Assembly (NCBI RefSeq): GCF_009939295.1
Contig: NZ_WVIC01000009.1
Span: 21,234 to 85,233, forward strand
Direction of reading: 5' to 3'
DNA length: 64,000 bases
DNA from: Petrachloros mirabilis ULC683
GTDB taxonomy: Bacteria; Cyanobacteriota; Cyanobacteriia; Thermosynechococcales; Thermosynechococcaceae
The number at the start of each line of letters is the position of its first letter. Positions within the stretch are counted from its first letter, which is position 1. Below the pieces are notes generated by a model that was given only the letters and a program-made list of their open reading frames with translations, was not told the origin of the DNA and did not search any database. Made by a program: the position numbers and the translations under genes. Shown piece after piece: positions 53,170 through 63,298 of the stretch.

Positions 53170-56100
53170 TTCGGGATATTTTGGGACTTGCGCCTACCGA
53201 CCCCATTCCCGCTGAGCAAATTGAAGTCATCAAAATGGGAACGACGGTGGCGACTAATGCCTTGCTGGAACGAAAGGGCGATCGCACCGTTTTGCTGATC
53301 ACCAAGGGCTTTGGGGATGCGTTGCAGATTGGCTATCAAAACCGTCCCCAGATCTTTGCCCGTCATATTGTTCTGCCAGAGATGGTGTACGAGCAAGTGA
53401 TTGAGGTCAAGGAGCGCTATACAGCTCAGGGCGAAGAACGAGTTGCCATCACCCCCCAGGAAACGGAGCGCTTAAGGGCGGCCTTGCAAGTGGCCTATGA
53501 TGCTGGGATTCGGGCTTGTGCGATCGCACTGCTCCATGGCTACCGCTATCCCGACCACGAACAACAGGTTGCCGAGATGGCCCGTGCCATCGGATTTCCC
53601 CAAATTTCGGTATCCCATCGGGTTAGTCCACTGATGAAACTGGTCAGTCGGGGCGATACCACGGTCGTGGATGCCTACCTATCGCCGATTTTGCGCCGCT
53701 ATGTGGAACAGGTGGCTCAAGCCCTGGACGGAACATCTCCCCAGGGAAGGGACTCCGACCCGCCGACCGGTAGAGCGGGGCGGACACCCCCAGCAATCAA
53801 ACTGGAGTTCATGAAATCCGATGGAGGCTTAACCGATGCCCGTCTGTTTCAGGGCAAAGACAGTATTCTATCGGGGCCAGCAGGGGGAATTGTGGGGGCT
53901 GTGAAAACCAGCACTGCGGCTGGATTCCATCAGGTGATTGGCTTCGATATGGGCGGCACTTCAACGGATGTCTCCCACTTTAATGGCACCTACGAGCGCA
54001 CCTTTGAAACCGAAGTGGCAGGGGTGAGGCTGCGTGCCCCGATGCTGTCGATTCACACCGTTGCTGCTGGGGGTGGCTCCATCCTTAGGTTTGATGGGGC
54101 GCGCTACCGGGTCGGCCCAGACTCTGCGGGAGCCTATCCTGGCCCCGCTTGCTATCGCAAAGGGGGGCCACTGACCGTAACCGATAGCAATGTCATGGTG
54201 GGCAAAATCCAACCAGCGTTTTTTCCCCATGTCTTTGGTGCCGATGGCCATCAACCCCTGGATCGCACCATCGTCCAGGAAAAATTTGCCGCTTTAGCTG
54301 CCGAAATTCAAGCCCAAACCGGGAATCAGCGTACCCCTGAACAAGTGGCCGCCGGGTTCCTGGCGATCGCAGTTGAAAAAATGGCCAGCGCCATCAAAAA
54401 GATCTCGATTCAACGCGGCTATGATGTCACAGAATACACCCTCTGCTGCTTCGGTGGTGCCGGTGGCCAACATGCCTGTCTGATTGCCGAAGCCCTGGGC
54501 ATTCCTCAAATTTTTATTCATCCCTTTGCGGGAGTGCTTTCCGCCTATGGCATGGGGCTGGCAGATTTGCGCTCCCTCCAGGAACAAGCGGTGGAACGTC
54601 GCCTCAGGGATGAGGTTCTTCCCGCTCTGCAACAGGCTTTGGACACCCTGGTGGCTCAGGGAAAATCAGAAATTCTGGCTCAGGGCGTTACCGACGATTG
54701 CATCCAAGTCTTGAGCAAAGCCCATCTCCGCTACGAAGGCACTGACGTGGCGTTGATTGTGGACTTTGGGGATGTCCAGGCGATGCAAACCCAGTTTGAG
54801 CAGCTATACCAGCAGCGTTACGGCTTCACCATGCCCCACAAACCGCTGATCGTAGAAGCCATTGCCGTGGAAGTGGTGGGACAGTCCCCTCCCCTTCCAG
54901 AACCCCAGTTGCCCCTAGGCAGAACAACGCCCCTGGAACCCATCACCACCACAAAGATCTACACCCAAGGCAACTGGCACACGACCCCAATCTACCCGCG
55001 CCAGGCATTGAAACCCGGCGATCGCATTCCTGGCACCGCCCTGATTGTCGAACCCACGGGCACCAACGTCATCGAGCCTGGCTGGACGGCTGAACTCACT
55101 TCTCAAAACCATTTATTGCTCCGCCGCGATTCTAAACCCTCGGAACCCCGCACTCCCCTCCCTCTCTCGCCCAGCCCTCCCTCTCCCACGGCTGCGGATC
55201 CCGTCCTGTTGGAAATTTTCAACAACCTCTTCGGTGCGATCGCAGAAGAAATGGGTATTACCCTGCAAAACACCAGCTACTCCGTCAACATTAAAGAGCG
55301 GCTGGACTTCTCCTGCGCCATTTTTGACTGCCAAGGGCAACTGGTTGCCAACGCCCCCCATATTCCCGTCCACCTGGGCTCCATGGGTGAAAGCGTCCGC
55401 AGTCTGATTCAGGCCAAAGGCAAGCTGCTCAAACCCGGGGATGTCTATGTGTCCAACGACCCCTACAACGGCGGCACCCACCTGCCCGACATTACCGTCA
55501 TCACCCCCGTCTTCCCAGAGACCTCAACGTCTCCCTCTGTTGCTCCCCTTTTCTACGTTGCCTCTCGGGGACACCATGCCGATATTGGGGGAATTACGCC
55601 CGGCTCCATGCCCCCTAACAGCACCACCTTGGCACAAGAAGGCGTTCTATTAGACAACGTCCTGCTGGTTGATCGCGGCCAGTTTCGGGAAGCAGACCTC
55701 TCTGAACGCCTGAGCGCTGGCCCCTATCCCGTGCGCAATCTGGCTCAAAATATCGCTGATTTACAAGCCCAAATTGCAGCCAATGCCCGGGGTGTGCAGG
55801 AACTGCTGCGGATGGTGCATCATTATAGTCTGGCCACCGTGCAAACCTATATGCAGCACGTTCAGGACAATGCCGAAGAATCCGTGCGTCGAGTGATTGA
55901 TGTGCTAAAGGACGGCCATTTCCGGTATGCGATGGATGCTGGTTCTGAAATTCACGTCACCCTCACCATTGATCGCCAAACCCGAACCGCCCACATTGAC
56001 TTTACGGGCACCTCCCCCCAGCAGCCCACCAATTTCAACGCCCCCATAGCCATTGGCAAAGCCGTTGTCTTATACGTGTTTCGCACCTTGGTCAAGGATG

Positions 56101-56753
56101 ACATTCCCCTGAATGGGGGGTGTCTCAAACCCCTCAAGCTCACCATTCCAGCAGGATCTCTACTCAATCCCCACTATCCCGCCGCTGTCGTTGCCGGGAA
56201 TGTGGAAACCTCGCAAGCGATCGCCAATGCCCTCTATGGGGCTTTGGGGGTCATGGCCGCCTCCCAGGGCACCATGAACAACTTTACCTTTGGCAATCAG
56301 TGCTACCAGTATTACGAAACCATTTGCGGGGGCGCGGGCGCGGGTGCTGACTTCGATGGCACTGATGCCGTCCAAACCCACATGACCAACTCTCGCCTCA
56401 CCGACCCGGAGGTACTGGAATGGCGATTTCCAGTTCTAGTCGAAGCATTTGCCATTCGTCCCCACAGTGGCGGCCAGGGTCAACATTCCGGCGGTAACGG
56501 GGTGATTCGCTGCCTGCGATTTCGCGAGGAAATGAGTGCAGCAATTCTGTCCAGCCACCGGGTAGTGCCACCCTTTGGCCTCGCGGGAGGGGCTCCCGGT
56601 GCAGTCGGACGAAATTTTGTCGAGCGAGTGGACGGGACAATCGAGCCGCTGGGCAGCAATGCCGAAGTCCAAATGCAGCCCGGAGATGTATTTGTGATTG
56701 AAACGCCTGGAGGCGGAGGCTTCGGTTCGCCGCTGGAGGATGAAGCTTTTTAG
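52971..56753 (+). CDS. 5-oxoprolinase/hydantoinase, fused HyuA-HyuB type
   Basis: A 1260-residue ATP-dependent hydrolase. The N-terminal HyuA part (about 1-715) has [87 protein letters not shown] and [15 protein letters not shown] Ser/Pro-rich linker (about 716-743) joins it to the HyuB part ([61 protein letters not shown]-terminal [12 protein letters not shown]). The fused layout is that of eukaryotic-type 5-oxoprolinase, which hydrolyses 5-oxo-L-proline to glutamate with ATP. Substrate could also be a hydantoin. Confidence 0.93.
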   Translation: MLKVFADRGGTFTDLVAVSDQSDIIHRLSTLPERFQLVALPHQSWVIVYKLLSEQPDQYPDAVIQGIRDILGLAPTDPIPAEQIEVIKMGTTVATNALLERKGDRTVLLITKGFGDALQIGYQNRPQIFARHIVLPEMVYEQVIEVKERYTAQGEERVAITPQETERLRAALQVAYDAGIRACAIALLHGYRYPDHEQQVAEMARAIGFPQISVSHRVSPLMKLVSRGDTTVVDAYLSPILRRYVEQVAQALDGTSPQGRDSDPPTGRAGRTPPAIKLEFMKSDGGLTDARLFQGKDSILSGPAGGIVGAVKTSTAAGFHQVIGFDMGGTSTDVSHFNGTYERTFETEVAGVRLRAPMLSIHTVAAGGGSILRFDGARYRVGPDSAGAYPGPACYRKGGPLTVTDSNVMVGKIQPAFFPHVFGADGHQPLDRTIVQEKFAALAAEIQAQTGNQRTPEQVAAGFLAIAVEKMASAIKKISIQRGYDVTEYTLCCFGGAGGQHACLIAEALGIPQIFIHPFAGVLSAYGMGLADLRSLQEQAVERRLRDEVLPALQQALDTLVAQGKSEILAQGVTDDCIQVLSKAHLRYEGTDVALIVDFGDVQAMQTQFEQLYQQRYGFTMPHKPLIVEAIAVEVVGQSPPLPEPQLPLGRTTPLEPITTTKIYTQGNWHTTPIYPRQALKPGDRIPGTALIVEPTGTNVIEPGWTAELTSQNHLLLRRDSKPSEPRTPLPLSPSPPSPTAADPVLLEIFNNLFGAIAEEMGITLQNTSYSVNIKERLDFSCAIFDCQGQLVANAPHIPVHLGSMGESVRSLIQAKGKLLKPGDVYVSNDPYNGGTHLPDITVITPVFPETSTSPSVAPLFYVASRGHHADIGGITPGSMPPNSTTLAQEGVLLDNVLLVDRGQFREADLSERLSAGPYPVRNLAQNIADLQAQIAANARGVQELLRMVHHYSLATVQTYMQHVQDNAEESVRRVIDVLKDGHFRYAMDAGSEIHVTLTIDRQTRTAHIDFTGTSPQQPTNFNAPIAIGKAVVLYVFRTLVKDDIPLNGGCLKPLKLTIPAGSLLNPHYPAAVVAGNVETSQAIANALYGALGVMAASQGTMNNFTFGNQCYQYYETICGGAGAGADFDGTDAVQTHMTNSRLTDPEVLEWRFPVLVEAFAIRPHSGGQGQHSGGNGVIRCLRFREEMSAAILSSHRVVPPFGLAGGAPGAVGRNFVERVDGTIEPLGSNAEVQMQPGDVFVIETPGGGGFGSPLEDEAF

Positions 56754-56903
56754 TTTTAACGGCTTGCCGTTATTTTGGTGGTTGCTGCAATTTCATTCGG
56801 TAACCCTGCGTTTGAATTTGGTAATCTCACCGGAGCCGCATCTGGTTTAGCCTTTAAGCCGCAGAGCAGGCTAGAATATTGGACACTTTCCTAAAGAAAT
56901 CTG

Positions 56904-57470
56904 ATGAATGCGCATAGTATGTGGCTAGCCACGGTGTGGCTGTTGAGTTCTGCTTCTATGATTCAGGCACAAAATCCAGCCCATCTGGACTTTGTTAAGA
57001 ATACCGGGCGGTGTGCCTGCTGCAACCTGAGAGGAGCCCAGCTCAATAACCTGACCCTAGAGTCAGCCAGCATGTCGGGTTCAAACTTCACCCAGGCCAA
57101 CCTTAGTAACACCAATTTGAGTAAAGCTACGTTGGTGGGCACCAACTTTGCCCAGGCGACCCTCACCCAAACCAATTTCCAAGCTGCGAACTTGAGTCGA
57201 TCCAGTTTGGTGGGTGCCAACGCCCAAAGCAGCATCTTTGCCGAAACCCTGCTGCGCGAAGCTCGACTGGATGCAGCTCGACTGGATGGGGCGTCGTTTG
57301 TGAATGCCAATCTTGAGGGAGCCAACTTGAGTGGTGCCAGTCTGCGGGGAGCCAACTTCAGCGGCGCTAATCTGGAAGGTGCTAACCTCAGGGGTGCCAA
57401 CCTTCAGGGTGCCAACCTTGAAGGGGCTAACTTGACCGGCACCCAACTCGACCAGGCAATTTTGCCTTAG
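56904..57470 (+). CDS. Exported pentapeptide-repeat protein
   Basis: A 188-residue protein with a signal peptide (MWLATVWLLSSASMIQAQ). A CACCNLRGAQL segment has three cysteines before about 25 pentapeptide units (ANLSNTNLSKATLVGTNFAQ, ANLEGANLSGASLRGANFSG, ANLRGANLQGANLEGANL). This gives a beta-helix rod. It is probably lumenal or periplasmic. Function unknown. Confidence 0.87.
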   Translation: MNAHSMWLATVWLLSSASMIQAQNPAHLDFVKNTGRCACCNLRGAQLNNLTLESASMSGSNFTQANLSNTNLSKATLVGTNFAQATLTQTNFQAANLSRSSLVGANAQSSIFAETLLREARLDAARLDGASFVNANLEGANLSGASLRGANFSGANLEGANLRGANLQGANLEGANLTGTQLDQAILP

Positions 57471-57687
57471 GAGTTAGGTCTGGGCAACAGGGAAAAACTA
57501 CCGTTAAGACTAAACAGATCCCGACTAAAATTTGCATGAACCTGAATAGAGGATAGTGGAGAGCGGTATTCTCAAGGTTTGATCAATCTTTTTGGCTCAG
57601 GGGGCAGATCAGTTCTTAAAATTGAGTCTGGGATGCCCGCTGCTTCAGCGGGACTCTCCATCATTCATTAACAGCGAGTCAGTGGCC

Positions 57688-59475
57688 ATGGGGCGAATTG
57701 TTCAAAAGTATGGTGGCACTTCCGTGGGGACGGTGGAGCGCATTCAGGCAGTCGCCCAGCGCGTCTATCAAACGGCTCAGGCGGGGTACTCCGTAGTGGT
57801 GGTGGTCTCAGCCATGGGCAAGACCACCGATGGCCTGGTAAAACTGGCTCATGAGATTTCTACTCGCCCCTGTCGCCGCGAAATGGATGTGCTGCTCTCG
57901 ACCGGGGAGCAAATTTCCATTGCCCTGCTGAGTATGGCGCTGCAAGAATTGGGGCAACCTGCTATTTCCCTGACCGGTGCCCAGGTGGGCATTGTTACGG
58001 AGGCTGCCCATACCCGCGCCCGGATTTTGCATATTGCCACCGATCGCTTGGATCGCCATCTGTCTGAAGGCAAGGTGGTGGTGGTGGCTGGATTTCAGGG
58101 CATCTCCAACACCCCGGATCGAGAAGTAACCACTCTGGGACGAGGCGGGTCGGATACCTCGGCAGTGGCACTGGCAGCAGCCCTGCGCGCTGACCTCTGC
58201 GAGATCTATACCGACGTGCCAGGAATTTTGACCACGGATCCACGGCTGATACCCAATGCCCAGTTGATGGCGGAAATTACCTGTGATGAGATGCTGGAGC
58301 TGGCCAGTTTGGGGGCCAAGGTGCTGCATCCGCGAGCGGTAGAAATTGCCCGTAACTACGGGGTACAGATGGTGGTGCGCTCTAGTTGGACGGATGAACC
58401 GGGAACGCGAGTGATGGCACCGGGCATTCCCCCCCGTTCCCTGCAAGACCTGGAGCTAGGACGGCCAGTGGATGCGGTGCACTTTGATCTAGATCAGGCC
58501 AAGGTGGCGCTGCTGCGGGTGGAAGACCGTCCCGGCATTGCTGCCTATCTGTTTGGGGAGCTGTCGAAGCAACGGGTCGATGTGGATTTGATCATTCAGT
58601 CTATTCATGACGGCAACACCAATGACATTGCTTTCACCGTGGCCAGGCAAACTGTGAATCGGGCCGAAGCGGTGGCGGCAGCCTACAGCCCCTTGCTTCA
58701 AAGTGCCGGGTCACTGGAGCAGCCTGAGGTGATGGTGGCGCGAGATGTGGCCAAGGTCAGCATTGTTGGGGCCGGGATTATTGGGCGACCCCAGGTGGCG
58801 GCCCAAATGTTTAAGACCCTCTCGGACTTGGGTATCAATATTCAGATGATTTCTACCTCAGAGGTGAATGTGAGTTGTACCATCCCGGCAGGAGAGTGCG
58901 ATCGCGCCGTTGCTGCCCTCTGTGCTGCCTTTGAGGTCAACAATTCCCCCATCGCCAAAGCCCTAGCTAGTACCCCGGATGCCCCGCCCGTCAGAGGTGT
59001 AGCCCTGGACTTAAAACAGGCACGGCTGGCCATTCGCCATGTCCCCGATCGGCCTGGTATGGCCGCCCAGATTTTCCAGGCTCTGGCCGATCGCAATATC
59101 AGCGTGGATATGATTATTCAGTCCCAGCGATCGCGGCAAGTGAACGGCCTGATCACGCGGGACATTGCCTTTACGGTGGCCGAAGCTGACCTAGCTCTGT
59201 CCCAATCCACCTTACTTCAGGTGTCAGCCCAGCTCGGCTGTGGCGAGGTAACCACCGACGCCCAGGTGGCCAAGGTCAGCATTGTCGGGGTGGGGATGCT
59301 GGGGCGTCCTGGCGTGGCCGCCCATATGTTTGCGGCTCTAGCCCAAGAGCAAATCAACATTCAGATGATTGCCACCTCTGAAATTCGAGTTAGCTGCGTG
59401 GTCGCCGCCGATCAGGGGGTTGCGGCCCTGCAAGCGGTTCACGCGGCCTTTGGCCTCGGGCAGCGACATTCATAG
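57688..59475 (+). CDS. lysC: Aspartate kinase with four ACT domains
   Basis: From the ATG at 57688 the protein has 595 residues, the usual cyanobacterial size. The kinase domain starts IVQKYGGTSVGTVERI and has VVVSAMGKTTDGLV, STGEQISIALLSMAL, TLGRGGSDTSAVALAAAL, and EMLELASLGAKVLHPRAVE. Two pairs of ACT modules follow (VALLRVEDRPGIAAYLFGEL, VSIVGAGIIGRPQVAAQMFK, LAIRHVPDRPGMAAQIFQAL, VSIVGVGMLGRPGVAAHMFA) that bind lysine or threonine for feedback control. It makes aspartyl phosphate for Lys, Thr and Met. The C-terminus overlaps the AbrB-like gene by 6 bp. Confidence 0.96.
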   Translation: MGRIVQKYGGTSVGTVERIQAVAQRVYQTAQAGYSVVVVVSAMGKTTDGLVKLAHEISTRPCRREMDVLLSTGEQISIALLSMALQELGQPAISLTGAQVGIVTEAAHTRARILHIATDRLDRHLSEGKVVVVAGFQGISNTPDREVTTLGRGGSDTSAVALAAALRADLCEIYTDVPGILTTDPRLIPNAQLMAEITCDEMLELASLGAKVLHPRAVEIARNYGVQMVVRSSWTDEPGTRVMAPGIPPRSLQDLELGRPVDAVHFDLDQAKVALLRVEDRPGIAAYLFGELSKQRVDVDLIIQSIHDGNTNDIAFTVARQTVNRAEAVAAAYSPLLQSAGSLEQPEVMVARDVAKVSIVGAGIIGRPQVAAQMFKTLSDLGINIQMISTSEVNVSCTIPAGECDRAVAALCAAFEVNNSPIAKALASTPDAPPVRGVALDLKQARLAIRHVPDRPGMAAQIFQALADRNISVDMIIQSQRSRQVNGLITRDIAFTVAEADLALSQSTLLQVSAQLGCGEVTTDAQVAKVSIVGVGMLGRPGVAAHMFAALAQEQINIQMIATSEIRVSCVVAADQGVAALQAVHAAFGLGQRHS

Positions 59476-59676
59476 GCGGTTGACTTCCCGGTTGAGAGAG
59501 GTGTCAATACCTTTGAGGAAGCCACGCATTTTTTTGAGGGGCAAGATCGGAATCAGCTCAATCCGATCTTCGTAGAGCAGGACTTGTATTTTTTGGCCGG
59601 GTTTGATGCCCAAAGACTGCCGAATGCTCAGGGGGATAACGACTTGAAACGTAGGGGAAATGGTGACAACTTCCAT
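59470..59676 (-). CDS. AbrB/MazE-type (SpoVT-like) protein, no toxin partner seen
   Basis: From the ATG at 59676 the protein has 68 residues. The swapped-hairpin DNA-binding motif is VTISPTFQVVIPLSIRQSLGIKPGQKIQVLLYEDRIELIPI. Proteins of this type are usually antitoxins with a PIN-domain toxin immediately downstream, but here the downstream side is the convergent lysC gene, whose stop it overlaps. It is thus an orphan antitoxin or a stand-alone regulator. Confidence 0.85.
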   Translation of the reverse strand: MEVVTISPTFQVVIPLSIRQSLGIKPGQKIQVLLYEDRIELIPILPLKKMRGFLKGIDTSLNREVNRL

Positions 59677-59820
59677 GATGATGTGTCCTGTTGATATCGA
59701 TAGAGCAATCCTATGACGCACGCCATCTCTAGCCTATACTGCCCAAGAGGCTTGGGGATCAGTATGTATCTGCGAGGTTAAAATAGATAGAACCCTAAAA
59801 CTATAGGAAAGTTTAGACCT

Positions 59821-61512
59821 ATCGAGACGATTTACGGCAATCTCCAGGGCTTAAAGCCCAATCAAATCAAGCAGCTACGGCGACTCTACCACCAGAGAAT
59901 CCCGGGCGATCGCATCACCACCCCGGAGCTGGCTCAGCGCCTAGGGGCCATTAGCACCGATCTGGGGCAGTCCGTCTGTGTCTATCTCAATCGTCGGGGT
60001 CAAGTCGTGCGCGTGGGCGTGGGCTCTCCCCGCCAAACCCAAATTTCACCACTGGAGCTACCCCGCTACGGGGCGGAACGGCTGAGCGGCCTGCGCTGTT
60101 TGGCTACTGATCTCAAGCATGAACCCCCCAGTGAAGACTCGCTGACGGTCATGGCGCTGCAGCGGCTGGATGCGCTTGTCATCTTAACCCTGACTGGGGA
60201 AGGCTTTGAGCGCCGTGGCGGCGGAGCCACGGGCTATGTGCAGTCTGTCTATTTGGCTCATTTGACCGCCGCTGCGGAAGCTCCATGGACAGTGTCGCTG
60301 CCCCTGGGTTTGGAGACTGTGGCTCAACAGAATTTGCTGGAGCTGGTTGAGACCCTAGAAAAAGACTTTCAGCGCACCACGGCCCAATTGCAGATGACCA
60401 CTGGCCAGGAGGGGGTGCTGTTGGTGGGGGTGATGACCCAATCGCAAACCCCGGAGCAGTTTCAGACTGGGCTAGAGGAGCTGGCCTTGCTGGTCAGTAG
60501 TGCCGGGGGGGTGGTAGTGGAGACGCTCCAGCAGCGGCGATCGCGCCCCCATCCGCAAACGGTGGTGGGTCAGGGCAAGGTGCAAGAAATTGCCCTGCGG
60601 GCGCAGACTCTCGGCGTTACCTTGATTGTGTTTGACCGGGATCTGTCCCCAGCCCAGGTGCGCAACCTGGAAGCCCAAATTGGGGTGCGGATTGTGGATC
60701 GCACCGAGGTGATCTTAGATATTTTTGCCCAGCGCGCCCAGTCCCGCGCCGGGAAGCTGCAAGTGGAGCTAGCTCAACTGGAGTATCGGCTGCCACGCCT
60801 GGCCGGACGCGGCCAAGCCATGTCCCGATTGGGGGGCGGCATTGGCACCCGGGGGCCTGGGGAAACCAAGTTAGAAGTTGAACGCCGTGCCATTCAACGC
60901 CGGATTACCCACTTACAGCAGGATGTTACTCAACTTCAGGCTCATCGCGCCCGCATGCGGCAGCAACGACATCACCAGGGGGTGCCTGCGATCGCAGTGG
61001 TCGGTTACACCAACGCTGGTAAATCCACCCTGCTCAACGCCCTCACCAACGCCGATGTCTACACCGCCGATCAACTGTTTGCCACCCTAGATCCCACCAC
61101 CCGGCGACTCATGGTCCTTGACCCCCACACCCATACCCCCATGCCGTTGCTGCTGACGGATACGGTGGGCTTTATCCATGAACTGCCGCCTGCCCTGGTG
61201 GATGCCTTTCGCGCCACCCTGGAAGAAGTGACCGAAGCCGATGCCCTGCTACTAGTAGTAGATTTATCGCACCCCGCTTGGCAAAGCCACATCCAGTCCG
61301 TGATGGCCATTCTCAAAGAGATGCCCCTAGAGCCTGGACCCAGTTTGGTTGCGTTCAATAAAATTGATCAAGCCGATAGCGGAGTCTTGACCCTAGCGCG
61401 CGAAACCTTTCCCCAAGCCACCTTTATCTCCGCTCAAGAGCGCTTAGGCTTAGAAACGCTAAGGCATCGGCTACTTCAGCTTGTGGACTATGCCGGTTTA
61501 GTATTGCCATAG
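59821..61512 (+). CDS. hflX: GTPase HflX
   Basis: Conserved HflX sequence begins at 59824 (ETIYGNLQGLKPNQIKQLRRLYHQR) but the codon before it is ATC, and no ATG, GTG or TTG occurs in frame between the upstream TAG (59788) and the GTG at 60007, 62 codons in. With ATC as start the protein has 563 residues, as expected in cyanobacteria. AGGAAAG lies 9 nt before it. The GTPase domain has GYTNAGKSTLLNAL, DTVGFI and NKID, and the N-domain ends with GRGQAMSRLGGGIGTRGPGE. HflX rescues stalled ribosomes by splitting them. Confidence 0.9.
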   Translation: METIYGNLQGLKPNQIKQLRRLYHQRIPGDRITTPELAQRLGAISTDLGQSVCVYLNRRGQVVRVGVGSPRQTQISPLELPRYGAERLSGLRCLATDLKHEPPSEDSLTVMALQRLDALVILTLTGEGFERRGGGATGYVQSVYLAHLTAAAEAPWTVSLPLGLETVAQQNLLELVETLEKDFQRTTAQLQMTTGQEGVLLVGVMTQSQTPEQFQTGLEELALLVSSAGGVVVETLQQRRSRPHPQTVVGQGKVQEIALRAQTLGVTLIVFDRDLSPAQVRNLEAQIGVRIVDRTEVILDIFAQRAQSRAGKLQVELAQLEYRLPRLAGRGQAMSRLGGGIGTRGPGETKLEVERRAIQRRITHLQQDVTQLQAHRARMRQQRHHQGVPAIAVVGYTNAGKSTLLNALTNADVYTADQLFATLDPTTRRLMVLDPHTHTPMPLLLTDTVGFIHELPPALVDAFRATLEEVTEADALLLVVDLSHPAWQSHIQSVMAILKEMPLEPGPSLVAFNKIDQADSGVLTLARETFPQATFISAQERLGLETLRHRLLQLVDYAGLVLP

Positions 61513-61714
61513 TTGAGAGTCGATTGAGCAAAAGTGCTTAGAGCCTATGGGGCACAGCCATGCCAACATCACAGATTGTTGCAAAACCCTCGGAATTGTT
61601 GCAGACCCCTCGAAGGGATCAAAGACAGACGATAGGCTTTGATCTGAAGACTATAGATGAGCGTACCCACGAGAATCCTGGGTCGCTCTTGAACACAAAC
61701 TGGGAGATCACCCG

Positions 61715-63241
61715 ATGAAATTGGCTTACTGGATGTACGCTGGCCCCGCCCACATTGGTACCCTTCGCATTGCCAGCTCCTTTAAGCGGGTTCACGGCAT
61801 TATGCACGCCCCCCTCGGAGACGACTACTTCAATGTCATGCGCTCCATGCTGGAACGAGAACGGGATTTTACCCCTGTCACCGCCAGTATTGTCGATCGC
61901 CATGTTTTAGCCCGGGGCTCACAAGAAAAGGTGGTGGATAACATCACCCGCAAAGATGGCGAAGAACACCCCGACTTGATTGTGCTCACCCCCACCTGCA
62001 CCTCCAGCATTCTGCAAGAAGATTTAGAAAATTTTGTGGAGCGGGCCTCCATGACCACCCAAAGTGATGTGCTGCTGGCAGATGTCAATCACTATCGGGT
62101 CAATGAACTCCAAGCGGCGGATCGCACCCTCGATCAAATCGTGCAGTTTTACCTAGAGAAAGCCAAAGCAAAGGGCGAGCTGCCAGAGGGTAAAACGGCA
62201 AAGCCTTCGGTGAATATCATCGGCACCACCACCCTGGGCTTCCATAACCATCACGACTGCACCGAACTGAAGCGACTGATGGCAGATCTGGGCATTGAGG
62301 TCAACGAAGTCATTCCCGACGGAGCCTCGGTTCACAACCTCAAACGATTGCCCCAAGCCTGGTTTAATCTGGTGCCCTATCGTGAAATTGGGGGCATGAC
62401 GGCTCGCTATCTAGAAGACGCCTTTGCTATGGCCACGGTGGATATTGCACCTATGGGAGTGGTGGAGACGGCGCGGTGCATTCGCCGGATTCAGCAGGTG
62501 CTGAATGCCCAAGGGGCTGATGTGAACTATGAGGACTTTATTGATCATCAGACTCGCCATGTCTCCCAGGCAGCTTGGTTCTCGCGCTCCATTGACTGCC
62601 AGAACTTGACCGGCAAAAAGGCCGTAGTCTTTGGGGACAACACCCACGCTGCGGCGATGACCAAAATTTTGGCGCGGGAGATGGGCATTCATGTGGTGTG
62701 GGCAGGCACCTACTGCAAGTATGATGCCGATTGGTTCCAAGAGCAGGTGAGTGAATACTGCGATGAGGTGATTATCACTGATGATCACACCGTGATTGGA
62801 GATGCGATCGCACGGGTTGAACCCTCGGCTATTTTTGGCACTCAAATGGAGCGTCACGTGGGCAAGCGCTTAGATATTCCCTGTGGCGTGATTGCTGCAC
62901 CGATTCACATCCAGAACTTCCCCATTGGTTACAAGCCCTTTCTGGGCTACGAAGGTACCAATCAAGTGGCTGATTTGGTCTACAACTCCTTCACCCTGGG
63001 CATGGAAGATCACCTGCTAGAAATCTTTGGCGGCCACGACACCAAGGATGTGATTACCAAGGGAATCTCCGCTGACTCTGACTTGGCTTGGACCGCAGAC
63101 GGTCTGGCCGAGCTGAATAAAATTCCCGGATTTGTGCGCGGCAAGGTGAAGCGCAATACCGAAAAATTTGCCCGCGATCGCGGCTTCACCGCCATCAATG
63201 TAGAAGTGCTCTATGCCGCCAAAGAGTCTGTGGGAGCCTAA
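61715..63241 (+). CDS. chlB: Light-independent protochlorophyllide reductase subunit B
   Basis: A 508-residue protein, the standard ChlB length. The motifs are [78 protein letters not shown] and the C-terminal [13 protein letters not shown]. ChlB with ChlN forms the nitrogenase-like component that reduces protochlorophyllide in the dark, with electrons from ChlL. ChlN and ChlL are not in the window. Confidence 0.98.
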   Translation: MKLAYWMYAGPAHIGTLRIASSFKRVHGIMHAPLGDDYFNVMRSMLERERDFTPVTASIVDRHVLARGSQEKVVDNITRKDGEEHPDLIVLTPTCTSSILQEDLENFVERASMTTQSDVLLADVNHYRVNELQAADRTLDQIVQFYLEKAKAKGELPEGKTAKPSVNIIGTTTLGFHNHHDCTELKRLMADLGIEVNEVIPDGASVHNLKRLPQAWFNLVPYREIGGMTARYLEDAFAMATVDIAPMGVVETARCIRRIQQVLNAQGADVNYEDFIDHQTRHVSQAAWFSRSIDCQNLTGKKAVVFGDNTHAAAMTKILAREMGIHVVWAGTYCKYDADWFQEQVSEYCDEVIITDDHTVIGDAIARVEPSAIFGTQMERHVGKRLDIPCGVIAAPIHIQNFPIGYKPFLGYEGTNQVADLVYNSFTLGMEDHLLEIFGGHDTKDVITKGISADSDLAWTADGLAELNKIPGFVRGKVKRNTEKFARDRGFTAINVEVLYAAKESVGA

Positions 63242-63298
63242 TCAGTACAACAGAATCCTTGGGGCGGAGGGATGCTGCTTACCTGCTAGAATCCCTCC

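Noticed and set aside
56963..57446. Long - strand ORFs opposite the exported pentapeptide-repeat gene, with periodic sequences
   Set aside because: They are mirror readings of the pentapeptide repeat DNA; the + strand frame has a signal peptide and family pattern. The same holds for 13366-13751 opposite the other pentapeptide gene.
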